Positions 53,005 to 62,893 of a DNA stretch of 64,000 nucleotides are shown one piece after another. The notes beneath the pieces were generated by a model. It saw only the letters and a program-made list of their open reading frames with translations, made no database searches and was not told the origin of the DNA. The DNA comes from Parafannyhessea sp902761955 (GTDB lineage: Bacteria > Actinomycetota > Coriobacteriia > Coriobacteriales > Atopobiaceae). Position 1 is the first letter of the stretch, and each line of letters starts with the position of its first letter. The position numbers and the translations under genes are program-made. Where the stretch lies: contig CACWMM010000011.1 in the NCBI GenBank assembly GCA_902761955.1, forward strand, positions 1-64,000, in the 5' to 3' direction.

Positions 53005-55343
53005 CAGACCCTCCTCTTCATCTGGTTGGCGCCCTCACCCGGAAGTATGCGGCGGGCGCTGTACACCGACGGCACGCGGCCGACCGTCGCCAGAAGCGGC
53101 GCCAGGCGCGATGCGTCGGATATCGCTATCAGGAACCTCAGGCGCGCGGCGCCGGACTTCGCCGTCTGCGTCGCCGCCGAGAGGATGTTGCCGCCGGAGT
53201 CGCCGATCGCGATGGTGACGTCTTTCAGGAGACCCATGCGGTCCGTGGCCTCGACCACGATCTCCACCTGGAACTCCGTGGCACCCGTCGTGTCCCACTC
53301 CACGTCGATCATGCGCTCGGGGTGCTGCATGAGCCCCTTCACGTTGGGGCAGGTCGCACGGTGGACGGACACTCCCCTGCCGCGCGTCACGAAGCCGACG
53401 ATGTCGTCGCCCGCGACGGGGTTGCAGCAGTGCGCAAGGTGGACCAGCAGGTCCGGGTCGCCCTTCACCACCACGCCGCAGTTGTTGACCTGGCGGCGCT
53501 TCGCGAGCGAGCGCGAGTTGCCGGCAAGCGGGGCGAGCGGCTTGTCCTCCTCGATCGCCTGCTGCTTCGCGGCGTCCTTCTGACGCTCGGACTGCTTCTC
53601 GGCGCTGTCCTTGCCGAGCGCCGCCTCGATGCGGTTCGCGATCTGCTTGGACGAAACCTTGTTGCTGCCGACGGCCGCGAACAGGTCGTCCACGCGCACG
53701 TAGTCCAGCTGGTGCACGACCTCGTCTATGGCCTTCACCGTGCGTGGCGTGTTGATGCCAAGGCCGCGCTTGCGAAGCTCGTGCGCGACGTCGCTCCTGC
53801 CCTGCTCCGCGTCATCGGTCTTCGTGGCCGTGGTGAAGTACTTGCGAATCTTCGCCTTCGCGGACGGCGTGGCCACGATGTTCAGCCAGTCGCGGCTCGG
53901 CTTCGAGTTCTTGTTCGTCAGGACCTCGATGCGGTCGCCGCTCTCCAGGTGGTACGTCAGCGGGACCACGGACCCGTTCACCTTCGCGCCGACGCAGTGG
54001 TTGCCCACCTCCGTGTGCACGGCGTACGCGAAGTCGAGCGGCGTGGAGTCGCGCCTGAGGCTCATGACGTCGCCCTTGGGCGTGAACACGAAGATCTCGT
54101 CCTCGAACAGGTCGACCCTCAGGTTGTTCAGGTACTCGGTCGCGTCGCCCATCTCGTCGTCCGTCGCCCAGTCCAGGCTGCGGCGAATCCAGTTGATCTG
54201 CGTGTCGATGTCCCTGTCGGAGCTCGACATGGCGCCCTCGGAGTTGCCGGCCTTCTTGTACAGCCAGTGGGCGGCGATGCCGTACTCCGCGCGGTCGTGC
54301 ATCTCGAACGTGCGGATCTGGATCTCGATCGGGCGGGCGTCCGCGCCGATGACCGTCGTGTGCAGCGACTGGTAGCCGTTGGGCTTCGGCATCGCGATGT
54401 AGTCCTTGAAGCGGCCGGGCAGCGGGTGCCACAGCGTGTGCACCGCGCCGAGCGCGGAGTAGCAGTCCCCCACGGAGCACGCGAGCACGCGCAGCGCGAT
54501 GAGGTCGTATATGTCCGAGAACTCCTTGTTCTTGCGGGTCATCTTCTGGTAGATGGACCACAGGTGCTTCGGGCGGCCCGTGATCTGGTAGCCGGAGAGG
54601 CCCACGCGCTTCAGCTCCGCATCGAGCACGCGGATGGCCTCGTGCGTGTTCTGCTCGCGCTGGGCGCGCGTCTCCTGCACCATGCGCGCGATGCGCTCGT
54701 ACTCGTCCGGCTCGAGGTAGAAGAACGCGAGGTCCTCAAGCTCCCACTTGATGGAGCTGATGCCGAGCCTGTCCGCGAGCGGTGCGTACACGTCCATGGT
54801 CTCGCGCGCCTTGAAGCGCCTCCTGTCGGGGGGCAACGCCGCGAGCGTGCGCATGTTGTGCAGCCTGTCCGCGAGCTTGATGATGACCACGCGGATGTCC
54901 TTCGACATGGCCAGAAACATCTTGCGCAGCGTGAGGGCCTGCTTCTCGTCCATGGAGCTCACGCTGATGGAGGTGAGCTTCGTCACGCCGTCCACCAGCT
55001 CCGCCACGGTGTCGCCAAAGCGCTCGCGCACGTCGTCCAGGGTGACGGGCGTGTCCTCCACCGTGTCGTGCAGCAGCGCGGCGCATATGGGGTCCGCGTC
55101 CATGCGCAGGTCCTTCGCCAGGATGAACGCCACCTCGACGGGATGGTTGATGTACGCCTCGCCGGAGCGGCGGCGCTGGTCGCGGTGGCACTCCGCCGCG
55201 AAGTTGTACGCGTCCTCAACCTTTGCGAGGCCGTCGGCGTCTAGGTACTCGGCGCAGGTGCTGCGCAGGATGCGCCAGTTGTCTGCCTGGGGAACGTTCC
55301 TTCGTCGGCTGGGTTCCCCCGTGGCCACGGAAGTCTCTCCCAT
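53004..55343 (-). CDS. bifunctional (p)ppGpp synthetase/hydrolase (RelA/SpoT, Rsh)
   Basis: Makes and breaks the stringent-response alarmone. The hydrolase HD domain has YINHPVEVA, AALLHDTVEDT and KLADRLHNMRTL. The synthetase has GRPKHLWSIYQKM, DIYDLIALRVLA, GYQSLHTTVIG and RAEYGIAAHW. TGS (FTPKGDVMSLRRDSTPLDFAYAVH), zinc-finger/CC region and a C-terminal ACT domain (EIVVEATDRMGLLKDVT) complete the long Rsh form. 779 residues. ATG 55343 with GAGGGG upstream, 24 bases after the RecJ fusion gene. Confidence 0.96.
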   Translation of the reverse strand: MGETSVATGEPSRRRNVPQADNWRILRSTCAEYLDADGLAKVEDAYNFAAECHRDQRRRSGEAYINHPVEVAFILAKDLRMDADPICAALLHDTVEDTPVTLDDVRERFGDTVAELVDGVTKLTSISVSSMDEKQALTLRKMFLAMSKDIRVVIIKLADRLHNMRTLAALPPDRRRFKARETMDVYAPLADRLGISSIKWELEDLAFFYLEPDEYERIARMVQETRAQREQNTHEAIRVLDAELKRVGLSGYQITGRPKHLWSIYQKMTRKNKEFSDIYDLIALRVLACSVGDCYSALGAVHTLWHPLPGRFKDYIAMPKPNGYQSLHTTVIGADARPIEIQIRTFEMHDRAEYGIAAHWLYKKAGNSEGAMSSSDRDIDTQINWIRRSLDWATDDEMGDATEYLNNLRVDLFEDEIFVFTPKGDVMSLRRDSTPLDFAYAVHTEVGNHCVGAKVNGSVVPLTYHLESGDRIEVLTNKNSKPSRDWLNIVATPSAKAKIRKYFTTATKTDDAEQGRSDVAHELRKRGLGINTPRTVKAIDEVVHQLDYVRVDDLFAAVGSNKVSSKQIANRIEAALGKDSAEKQSERQKDAAKQQAIEEDKPLAPLAGNSRSLAKRRQVNNCGVVVKGDPDLLVHLAHCCNPVAGDDIVGFVTRGRGVSVHRATCPNVKGLMQHPERMIDVEWDTTGATEFQVEIVVEATDRMGLLKDVTIAIGDSGGNILSAATQTAKSGAARLRFLIAISDASRLAPLLATVGRVPSVYSARRILPGEGANQMKRRV

Positions 55344-55367
55344 GAAAACCCCTCTCGTCGGTTACGA

Positions 55368-58300
55368 CTAGCCTACCACGCGGCCAAAGCCGGGTGTGAT
55401 GGGCTTGTTGATGCGCTCGAGCAGCTCGGTCTCGTCCGCGCCCAGGACCCACTCGCAGAACCTGGCGAACGCCTCGCGCGAGCGCAGTCCCTCAAGATAG
55501 CGAATCGAGTCGCCAAGCTCCATCTTACGCGGCGAATCCACCATCGCTATTCGGCGAGCGGACCCATACCCGGAGGTGGTGAGGAATCCCAGCTCCTTGA
55601 AGACGGACACCCCGCACGACACGCCCTTCTCGTCCAGGCGCGACCGTGGGTCCGTGTCGAGCGCGAACTGCGCGATGTCGGCGTTGGATGACGAGAAGGA
55701 CCCGTCGCCTCCCTCGGCGGCCGCCTGCGAGACCAGGCTCCTGAGGGCCCGGTACAGCCTCACGAGGTCGTCGCGGCCCGGCGCCGACGAGGAGACAATC
55801 CTGTCGTTGATGCGTGCGTCGCGTGCGCCAAACAGCAGGAAGATCTGGGCGTCGGCGCCGTCGCGGCCCGCGCGGCCGCTCATCTGGTTGAACTCCGTCG
55901 CGCCGAACGGCATGTGGTACAGCATCACGTTGCGGATGTCCGGCAGGTTCACGCCCTCGCCAAACGCGCTCGTGCTCACGATGCAGCAGAGCTCGCCGGA
56001 GCGGAACGCCCCCTCCACGCGCAGGCGGTCCTGGCGCGAAAGGCCGGCGTTGTAGAACGCGATGCGGTGCGCGAGCTCGGGCACGCGCTGCCTGAGCATG
56101 CGCGCGAGCGAGACGGACTGCTCGCGGGAGTTGACGTATACCACGGTCTTGAGTCCGCACGAAACGACGTTCACGAGCACTGCCTCGCGGTCGCGGAGCT
56201 CGCGCAGGTCGCGCAGGTGCAGGTTCTGCCTGACGGAGCGGTCAATCACGACGTCCTCCTCCGCGATGCCCAGAAGGTCGCAGATCCTGCGCGCGACGTC
56301 GTCCGCCGCCGTCGCCGTGACCGCGAGCGTCGTGGGATGACCGAGCGCCTCGAGCACCTGTGGCATCTGCGCGTACGCGCCGCGCCCGCCCTCGCCGGCG
56401 TGGTGCGCCTCGTCTATCACGAGGAAGGACACCCTGCCGCCCGCGGCGAAGCGGTCGCGGTGGATCGCAAGGAACTCCGGCGTCGTCAGCACGACGTCCA
56501 CCTCGCCCACGGCGAGCGCGTCGAACGTGCGGGCGCGCTCGTCCAGCCCCGTCTCGCCCGTGAGCACCCGCACGGTCATGCCGAGCCTCCCGAACGAGTC
56601 CGACAGGTGGTACGCCTGGTCCGCCACGAGCGCGCGCAGCGGGTACACAAACACGCTCGCCCGCCGGTGCAGTATCGCCTCGCGCGCGGCGTGGATGTGG
56701 AAGATGAGCGACTTGCCTCGCCCCGTCGCCATGATGGCGAGCGTGGACGCGCCGCGGCCAAGCTGCTCGATGGCGAGCCTCTGGGCGTCGAGCAGCTCGT
56801 GCTCACCAATCATGGTGCGCCTGAGCTCGTCTGTGAGCTCGGACTCGGAAAGCGTCTCGAGGTAGCCGCGGACGGCGCCCGCGGTCGCGCGCGCGGCCTC
56901 CTCGCCGTCGGCGGCCGACGTGCGCTCCACCACAAGGTTCACGCCTCGCGAGCGCTTCTGCTCCGTGCCGCCCGTGACCTCGCTCACGCGCGCGGCGTAC
57001 GTGGCGCCCGCGTCCATGAGCGGCGCGAGCGCGGCCGCGATCTGGCGACGCAGGTAGCCCACCTGCGCGCCGTCCGCCGTCGTCACGGCGATGGCGTTCT
57101 CGTCGGCGGGGTTGTCCTTCTGGCGCACGAGGGCAAGCTCTTCTCCCCCGCGAAGCGACGCGGCGGCGGACTGGCGGTCGTCGAAGCTCACGCCCACGAC
57201 CTTCGTCGAGAAGCTCTTCGCCTCCGCGATGCCCGCGTACTCGTCGCGCGAGAGTATCTCGCCGGCGCGCGAGAAGAGCTCGTCCGCGAGGTCGTCGCCA
57301 TCCGTGGGTGCGTCCGGCACCGGGTCGCGGTACACGATGTCGCGCACCATGAGCTTTGGCTTCGTCCTGCCCTGCCACGTCTCGCTCACGGGCTCGAACA
57401 CGAGGTCGACCGCGCCCTCGCAGTCCACGGCGCGGTCGATGTGCGGCGTGCGGAACATGATGGCCGCGACGCTGCTCACGCCGTCCGTCGCCACGAAGCG
57501 CAGGTGGTTGCCCTTGCCGCCCACCTTCGCGCGGTTGCGCATCGTGACGCCGCGCGTGCCAAACAGCGGCTTCTTGTTGCCCTGGCCAAATGGCTGCATC
57601 ACCTCGAGCGCGTCGATGTTCTCGACCGTCATCTCGTCCAGTCCCACGAGCGCGGTTACCTCGCCGCGGTCCTCGAACTCCTCCTCGGGAAGCGCGTCCA
57701 TCACGTCCTCGAGCGACTGCCTGAACGAGTCGAGGCTCGCGGCATCGCACGTGACGCCGACGGCGCCCGCGTGCCCGCCAAAGCGCACGAGCTCGTCCGA
57801 GCACTGCTCAACCGCGTGGAACAGGTCGACCGACCCGACGGAGCGGCCGGACCCGCGGGCGATGCCGTCCGAGATGGAGAACAGGATCGCGGGCACGTGG
57901 TAGCGGTTCGTGATGCGGCTCGCGACGATGCCCTTCACGCCCTCGTGCCAGCCCTCGCCGCCGACGACGATGACGCGGCCGCCATCGTAGGTGGCCTCGA
58001 CCTTCGCCATAGCCTCGTCCGTGAGCTGCGCCTCGATCTCGCGGCGCTCCGTGTTCACCTGCTCAAGGCGGGCGGCCAGCTGCGCGGCGCGCGCGGGGTC
58101 GGACGTGAGCAGCAGGTCGAACGCGACGTCCGTCGTGCCCATGCGCCCTGCCGCGTTAAGGCGCGGTATGAGCGAGAAGGGCAGGTCGTCCGAGGTGATG
58201 GTCGCAAGGTCAACGCCGGCGGTCGCGGCGAGCGCCACGATGCCCGGGCGTCGGGTGTTGCGCATGCACGCGATGCCGTCGGCCACGAGGGCGCGGTTCT

Positions 58301-59030
58301 CGCCCTCGAGGAGCATCATGTCCGAGATGGTACCGAGGGTCGCGACCTCCGTGTACGCGCGCCACAGCTCTGGCGCGCCCTTGCGGCGGCCGAGCTCCTG
58401 CGCGAGCTTCAGCGCGACGCCGGCACCCGCGAGCTCGCGCGAGACGTTGTGCTCCTCGAGCTTGGGGTCGCACACGGGCACCCCCTCGGGCACGAGCTCC
58501 GCCGGCTCGTGGTGGTCGGTCACGACGACGTCGATCCCCTGGGTCTTGAGCCAGTCGACCTCGGCCTTGGACGCGATGCCGTTGTCCACGGTGACGATGA
58601 GGTCCGGGTGGCAGCCCTCGATGACGCGGGCGAGCGCGTCACGCGAGAGGCCGTAGCCCTCGCCGAAGCGGTTGGGGATGTACGGCTGCACCTTGCCGTC
58701 GAGCTCGCGCAGGGCGAGCGTCAGCAGACAGGTCGCGGACATGCCGTCCACGTCGAAGTCGCCGAAGACCGCGATGGACTCGCCGGCGTCGAGCGCACGC
58801 TCCACGCGGTCCGCCGCCTCGCCCATGCCGGGGATGAGCAGCGGGTCGGCCCAGTCGCGCTCGAGCGACGGCGTGAGGAAGCGCCTTGCCTCCTCCACCG
58901 TCGCGATGCCGCGGGCGGCGAGCGTCCTGGCCACGATGGCCGGGACGTGGCAGCTCTCCATGAGGGCGCGCTCCGCGGAGGCGTCGCCGGGAAGGATGTC
59001 CCACCTGCGGCTGTCAGCGAGCCCGGGCAC
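55368..59030 (-). CDS. recJ: RecJ exonuclease fused to HIRAN and SF2 helicase domains
   Basis: One 1220-residue chain. Residues 1-575 are RecJ, a 5'-3' single-strand DNA exonuclease: FGDFDVDGMSA (DHH motif I, 88-98), VTVDNGI, VTDHHE (170-175), LNAAGRMG (291-298), WHEGVKGIVASRI and FGGHAGAVG. Residues about 606-690 resemble a HIRAN domain (TKVVGVSFDDRQ, VRQKDNPADENAIAV, VGYLRRQIA). Residues about 740-1110 are a superfamily 2 helicase: MATGRGKS (767-774), DEAHHAG (873-879), AVTATA (903-908) and QMSGRAGRDG (1049-1058), closest to RecQ. The GTG at 59030 follows the secF stop by two bases. This combines unwinding and digestion in one protein. HIRAN is assigned by pattern only. Confidence 0.88.
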   Translation of the reverse strand: MPGLADSRRWDILPGDASAERALMESCHVPAIVARTLAARGIATVEEARRFLTPSLERDWADPLLIPGMGEAADRVERALDAGESIAVFGDFDVDGMSATCLLTLALRELDGKVQPYIPNRFGEGYGLSRDALARVIEGCHPDLIVTVDNGIASKAEVDWLKTQGIDVVVTDHHEPAELVPEGVPVCDPKLEEHNVSRELAGAGVALKLAQELGRRKGAPELWRAYTEVATLGTISDMMLLEGENRALVADGIACMRNTRRPGIVALAATAGVDLATITSDDLPFSLIPRLNAAGRMGTTDVAFDLLLTSDPARAAQLAARLEQVNTERREIEAQLTDEAMAKVEATYDGGRVIVVGGEGWHEGVKGIVASRITNRYHVPAILFSISDGIARGSGRSVGSVDLFHAVEQCSDELVRFGGHAGAVGVTCDAASLDSFRQSLEDVMDALPEEEFEDRGEVTALVGLDEMTVENIDALEVMQPFGQGNKKPLFGTRGVTMRNRAKVGGKGNHLRFVATDGVSSVAAIMFRTPHIDRAVDCEGAVDLVFEPVSETWQGRTKPKLMVRDIVYRDPVPDAPTDGDDLADELFSRAGEILSRDEYAGIAEAKSFSTKVVGVSFDDRQSAAASLRGGEELALVRQKDNPADENAIAVTTADGAQVGYLRRQIAAALAPLMDAGATYAARVSEVTGGTEQKRSRGVNLVVERTSAADGEEAARATAGAVRGYLETLSESELTDELRRTMIGEHELLDAQRLAIEQLGRGASTLAIMATGRGKSLIFHIHAAREAILHRRASVFVYPLRALVADQAYHLSDSFGRLGMTVRVLTGETGLDERARTFDALAVGEVDVVLTTPEFLAIHRDRFAAGGRVSFLVIDEAHHAGEGGRGAYAQMPQVLEALGHPTTLAVTATAADDVARRICDLLGIAEEDVVIDRSVRQNLHLRDLRELRDREAVLVNVVSCGLKTVVYVNSREQSVSLARMLRQRVPELAHRIAFYNAGLSRQDRLRVEGAFRSGELCCIVSTSAFGEGVNLPDIRNVMLYHMPFGATEFNQMSGRAGRDGADAQIFLLFGARDARINDRIVSSSAPGRDDLVRLYRALRSLVSQAAAEGGDGSFSSSNADIAQFALDTDPRSRLDEKGVSCGVSVFKELGFLTTSGYGSARRIAMVDSPRKMELGDSIRYLEGLRSREAFARFCEWVLGADETELLERINKPITPGFGRVVG

Positions 59031-59032
59031 CC

Positions 59033-60004
59033 CTACTCAGCGTCCTTTGCGGCGACGGGCTTCGCTGGGGTGGCAACGGCGCCCCACCCGTACTTCTCCT
59101 CGAGCCTCTTCCACTTCTTCTCGCGCGTCTTCCAGATGGAGAGCAGCGGGCTTGCGACGGCGAAGCTGGAGTACGTGCCCAGGAGCTCGCCGACGAGCAT
59201 GGCGAACGCGAAGTCCTTCAGGGTCGAGCCGCCGAGCGCGAGCATGCAGATGACCGGCACCACGGTGGTGATGGTGGTGTTGATGGTGCGGACGATGACC
59301 TCGTTGATGGAGAAGTTCGTGATCTGGTGGAACGTGCGGTGCACGCCGTCCTTCAGCTGCTTCGCGTTCTCGTTCACGCGGTTGAACTCGACGACGGTGT
59401 CGTAGAGCGAGTAGCCCATGATGGTGAGCAGCGCCGCGACGACGTTTGGCGTGATGGGCGTCTGCGTCCACGCGTACACGCCGAGCGTGATCACGAGGTC
59501 GTGCAGGAGCGCGACGACGGCCGTGATGGACATCTTGAACTCGTAGCGGACGGAGACGAACGCGATGATGAGCGCGATGGCGATGCCGAACGCGAGCGCG
59601 GACGAGCGCGTGACGTCCGAGCCCCAGTCCGGGCCTATGGTCGTGACGGTGTAGTTCTCGGACGTGAGGCCGAGCGCCTTCGCCGCGGCGGCCGCGTGCC
59701 TGTTTGCCGTGGACGGGTCCGTCGTGCCGGTACGCACGAGGAAGCCGCTCTTGGCGTCGCTCACCGTGGTCTGGACGCTCGCGTCCTTCTCGCCCGCGTC
59801 GGACAGCGCGTCCCTCATCTGGGCGATGGTGACGCTTCCGGTGTTGGTGAAGTCTATCTCGGTGCCGCCCTGGAACTCGATGCCGAAGACGAGACCGCGC
59901 GCGACGAGCCCGACGACGGCCAGGACGACGAGGACGACGGACAGCCCGAGGAGCTGCCTCCTGTGCTGGATGAACGGAATCTCGTGGGCGAAGTGGCTAC
60001 GCAT
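59033..60004 (-). CDS. secF: protein translocase subunit SecF
   Basis: Partner of SecD in proton-driven export. Six membrane helices; conserved GIEFQGGTEID, the ALAFGIAIALIIAFVSVRYEF block and GYSLYDTVVEFNRVNEN. 323 residues. ATG 60004 overlaps the secD stop by eight bases (ATGCGTAG) and has GGGAGGTG upstream. Contains AGEKDA, encoded by a copy of the GGCGAGAAG word. Confidence 0.95.
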   Translation of the reverse strand: MRSHFAHEIPFIQHRRQLLGLSVVLVVLAVVGLVARGLVFGIEFQGGTEIDFTNTGSVTIAQMRDALSDAGEKDASVQTTVSDAKSGFLVRTGTTDPSTANRHAAAAAKALGLTSENYTVTTIGPDWGSDVTRSSALAFGIAIALIIAFVSVRYEFKMSITAVVALLHDLVITLGVYAWTQTPITPNVVAALLTIMGYSLYDTVVEFNRVNENAKQLKDGVHRTFHQITNFSINEVIVRTINTTITTVVPVICMLALGGSTLKDFAFAMLVGELLGTYSSFAVASPLLSIWKTREKKWKRLEEKYGWGAVATPAKPVAAKDAE

Positions 60005-61487
60005 TCCGGACACCTCCCTTCTTCGCCTGGGCATCCTGCCTGCGCTTGGCCTCCGCGAGGTCCTGGTCGACGCCCCAGAAGACGGGGTGGCGCTCGATGG
60101 TGCCGAGGGCGAGCAGGCGCAGCGCCGGCGCCTTGAAGCAGAACATGGTGACGACGTCGCAGGCGATGCCGAGGGCGAGTGTGAGGCCGAAGCCCTTGAC
60201 GGAGCCGATGGCGAAGAAGAACAGCGCGAGGGCGGTCACGAGCTGGACGGCGTCCGCGTCGAGCGACGTCATGATGCCGTGCTTCGCGCCGGAGACGGAC
60301 GCGGCGCGCACGCCGCGGCCCATGCGGATCTCCTCGCGGAAGCGCTCGAGCACGAGGATCGAGGAGTCCGCGGCGGAACCCGTGGTCAGAACGACGCCCG
60401 CGAGGCCCGGCAGCGTGAGCGCGAACAGGCCGAAGTGCGAGAGCGTGGCGAGGATGCCGAGGTAGACGATGCCGAACACCGCGAGCGAGCCCAGCGTGAG
60501 CAGGCCGAGGCCGCGGTAGAACACGAACAGGTACACGACGACGATCGCGACGCCGACCGCAATGGCGACGACGCCCTGGGTGAGGGAGTCCTGGCCGAGC
60601 GTGGGGCCGACGACGCGGCTCTCGGAGTACTTGAGGGTGACGGGGAGCGAGCCGGAGTCGAGCACGGTCTTGAGGCTCTGGGCCTCCTTGAGCGTGAACT
60701 TGCCGGTGATGGAGACCTCGCCGCCGGTGATCTTGCTCTGGACGGCGGGCGCGGACTTCACGACGCCGTCCAGCACGATGGCGATGCGGCCGTTCGTGGG
60801 GGCGAGCTCGCCCGTGACGTCCGCGAACTTCTTGCTGCCCGTGCCGTCGAGCTTGATGTTGACGGCGTAGTCGCCGGACAGCGAGTTGCCGGACTGCCCC
60901 ACCTGCACGGAGTCGATGTGCGAGCCCGTCATGAACGGCGTGTACGTGCCGCTCTTGAGCTTGACGTCCTCCGTGCCGGCGTTGATCTTCGCGAGGGCGT
61001 CCGCGTCGCCTATCTCGTCCAGGCGCACGAACTCGAGAAGGCCCGTCTGCCCGATGGTCTTGATGGCCTGGTTCGCGTCGGTCGCCCCGGGGATCTGGAT
61101 GAGGATGGACTTGTCGCCCTGCTTCTGGACCGTGGTCTCGGACGCGCCGAGCGAGTTCACGCGGTTCTGGACGATGGTGGTCGCGGTCGCCATGTCGTCG
61201 GCGGAGGGCGCCGACCCGTCCGGCTTGCTCGCAGTCATGATGACGGACACGCCGCCGCGGATGTCGAGTCCCTGGGTGATCTTCTCGCCCACCGGGGTGA
61301 ACGCGATGACGCACGCCACGAGCACGGCCAGAAGCACCACGAGCGTGGACGCGTAGCGCCTGCGGCGCGGGTCCGACTTCCCGCCCCGGCGTCCCTTGCG
61401 CGCGGGCTTGGGGCGAGCCGCGCCCTCCGTGGCGTTCCAGCGGTCGACGCCGGAGAGGGACTCAGAGTTCTTCTTCTCTCGAGCCAT
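59997..61487 (-). CDS. secD: protein translocase subunit SecD
   Basis: Membrane protein with six helices and a large outer domain. Conserved GLDIRGGVSVIM, VQNRVNSLGASE, IQIPGATDANQA, LDSGSLPVTLKYSESRVVGP and SADSSILVLERFREEIR. 496 residues with a basic N-terminal tail (RKGRRGGKSDPRRRR) before the first helix. ATG 61487. tgt lies 76 bases upstream on the same strand, the tgt-secD-secF order seen in many bacteria; yajC is not between them. Confidence 0.95.
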   Translation of the reverse strand: MAREKKNSESLSGVDRWNATEGAARPKPARKGRRGGKSDPRRRRYASTLVVLLAVLVACVIAFTPVGEKITQGLDIRGGVSVIMTASKPDGSAPSADDMATATTIVQNRVNSLGASETTVQKQGDKSILIQIPGATDANQAIKTIGQTGLLEFVRLDEIGDADALAKINAGTEDVKLKSGTYTPFMTGSHIDSVQVGQSGNSLSGDYAVNIKLDGTGSKKFADVTGELAPTNGRIAIVLDGVVKSAPAVQSKITGGEVSITGKFTLKEAQSLKTVLDSGSLPVTLKYSESRVVGPTLGQDSLTQGVVAIAVGVAIVVVYLFVFYRGLGLLTLGSLAVFGIVYLGILATLSHFGLFALTLPGLAGVVLTTGSAADSSILVLERFREEIRMGRGVRAASVSGAKHGIMTSLDADAVQLVTALALFFFAIGSVKGFGLTLALGIACDVVTMFCFKAPALRLLALGTIERHPVFWGVDQDLAEAKRRQDAQAKKGGVRNA

Positions 61488-61563
61488 AGCAAAGCCTTCT
61501 GTCTGTGGGGGCTAGGCCCCCGATTGATTCAACTTGTCCATAATAGCCCACTTGGTGGACGCC

Positions 61564-62721
61564 CTACCAGTCCTTGGCGGCCGGAAGCTGGTCCCACTCG
61601 CTCACGAACTGGCCATAGCGGTGCTCCACGATGGCCTGGCGCGCGCGGCGCATGAGTTCGAGCAGGTAGTAGACGTTGTGCAGAGACAGCAGGATAGAGC
61701 CCACCATCTCCTTCTGCTTCACCAGGTGGTGGATGTAGGCGCGCGTGTAGCCACCCGTGCACACCGGGCAGGTGCAGTCAGGGTCGATGGGGCCGTGGTC
61801 GTGCGTGAAGCGGGCGTTGCGGAAGTTCAGGCGCCCCTCGCTCGAGAACGCGGACCCCATGCGCGCGGTCCTGGTGGGCAGCACGCAGTCGAACATGTCG
61901 ATGCCGCACTCCACGCCGTGCACGAGCGTCGTGGGGTTGCCGACGCCCATGAGGTAGCGCGGCTTGCCCTTGGGCATGTACTCGCTCGCGAGCGGCGCCA
62001 CTGACTCGAACATGGTCTCGTGGTCCTCGCCCACGGAGTAGCCGCCGATGCCGTAGCCGGGGAAGTCGCCGCACTCCTCCAGGTGGCGCAGCGACCTCAG
62101 GCGCAGGTCGAGGTCCATACCGCCTTGCACGATGCCAAAGAGCGCCTGGTCCTTGCGGGTGTGCGCCCTGAAGCAGCGCTCGGCCCACATGCTGGACAGC
62201 TCCACCGCGCGCTCCACGAACGGCCGCGGCGACGGGTAGCCGGGGCACTGGTCCAGCTGCATCACGATGTCCGCGCCGAGCTTCTGCGCGATCTCCATGT
62301 TCTTCTCGGGCGTCCAGAACACGTGCTGGCCGTCGTAGTCCACGGTCCTGAACTCCACGCCGTCGTTGGTGAGGCGCGTGAACTCGCCGTGGCTGAACAC
62401 CTGGAAGCCGCCGGAGTCCGTGAGTATCGGCCCGCGCCAGCGCATGAACTCGTGCAGGCCGCCCATCTCGGCCACGAGGTCCTCGCCCGGCCTGTTTGCC
62501 AGGTGGTACGTGTTCGCCAGGATGATCTTGGCGCCCAGCTGCTCGAGCTGGGACGGCAGGATGCCCTTTACCGTTGCCTTCGTGCCCACGGGCATGAAGA
62601 TGGGCGTGGGGATGTCGCCGTGGGGGGTGTGCAGCACGCCGGCGCGCGCGTGCGTCGTCGGGTCCTCCGCGACTATGTCGTAGGTGAACCAGCGGCTCTC
62701 TGGGGTCTGGGATTCGCTCAT
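61564..62721 (-). CDS. tgt: tRNA-guanine transglycosylase
   Basis: Swaps guanine 34 of certain tRNAs for preQ1, leading to queuosine. Conserved ANTYHL, TDSGGFQVFS, IVQGG, GIGGYSVGE, the active-site aspartate in FDCVLPTRTARMG and the zinc site CTCPVC with YIHH. 385 residues. ATG 62721 with GAGGA upstream. An upstream copy of the intergenic word (CTTCTCGCC, 62739-62747) lies 18 bases before the start. Pairs functionally with queD at 14311-14736. Confidence 0.96.
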   Translation of the reverse strand: MSESQTPESRWFTYDIVAEDPTTHARAGVLHTPHGDIPTPIFMPVGTKATVKGILPSQLEQLGAKIILANTYHLANRPGEDLVAEMGGLHEFMRWRGPILTDSGGFQVFSHGEFTRLTNDGVEFRTVDYDGQHVFWTPEKNMEIAQKLGADIVMQLDQCPGYPSPRPFVERAVELSSMWAERCFRAHTRKDQALFGIVQGGMDLDLRLRSLRHLEECGDFPGYGIGGYSVGEDHETMFESVAPLASEYMPKGKPRYLMGVGNPTTLVHGVECGIDMFDCVLPTRTARMGSAFSSEGRLNFRNARFTHDHGPIDPDCTCPVCTGGYTRAYIHHLVKQKEMVGSILLSLHNVYYLLELMRRARQAIVEHRYGQFVSEWDQLPAAKDW

Positions 62722-62815
62722 GGGTGGGATTCCTCGCACTTCTCGCCTGTCTTTTACGCAGTCGAGGTTACCACCCTAGGGCCGGCGCGACGCGTCCGGA
62801 CGGCGCGGGCCTATA

Positions 62816-62849
62816 GAAAAGCCCGACGTCCGGGTACGGGACGTCGGGC
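62816..62849 (-). terminator. terminator of the M18 aminopeptidase gene
   Basis: GCCCGACGTCC and GGACGTCGGGC (62821-62849) form a strong stem, followed on the minus strand by TTTT. Confidence 0.85.
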
Positions 62850-62893
62850 AAACGCCGGCTGCAAGAATGGTGCGCCGGGCGAGAAGAGCCGCC

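Noticed and set aside
55914..59405. 1163-codon open frame on the plus strand opposite the RecJ fusion gene
   Set aside because: It mirrors the minus-strand gene in a GC-rich genome, has histidine/arginine/alanine-biased composition and no family motif. The minus-strand protein has full catalytic motifs.
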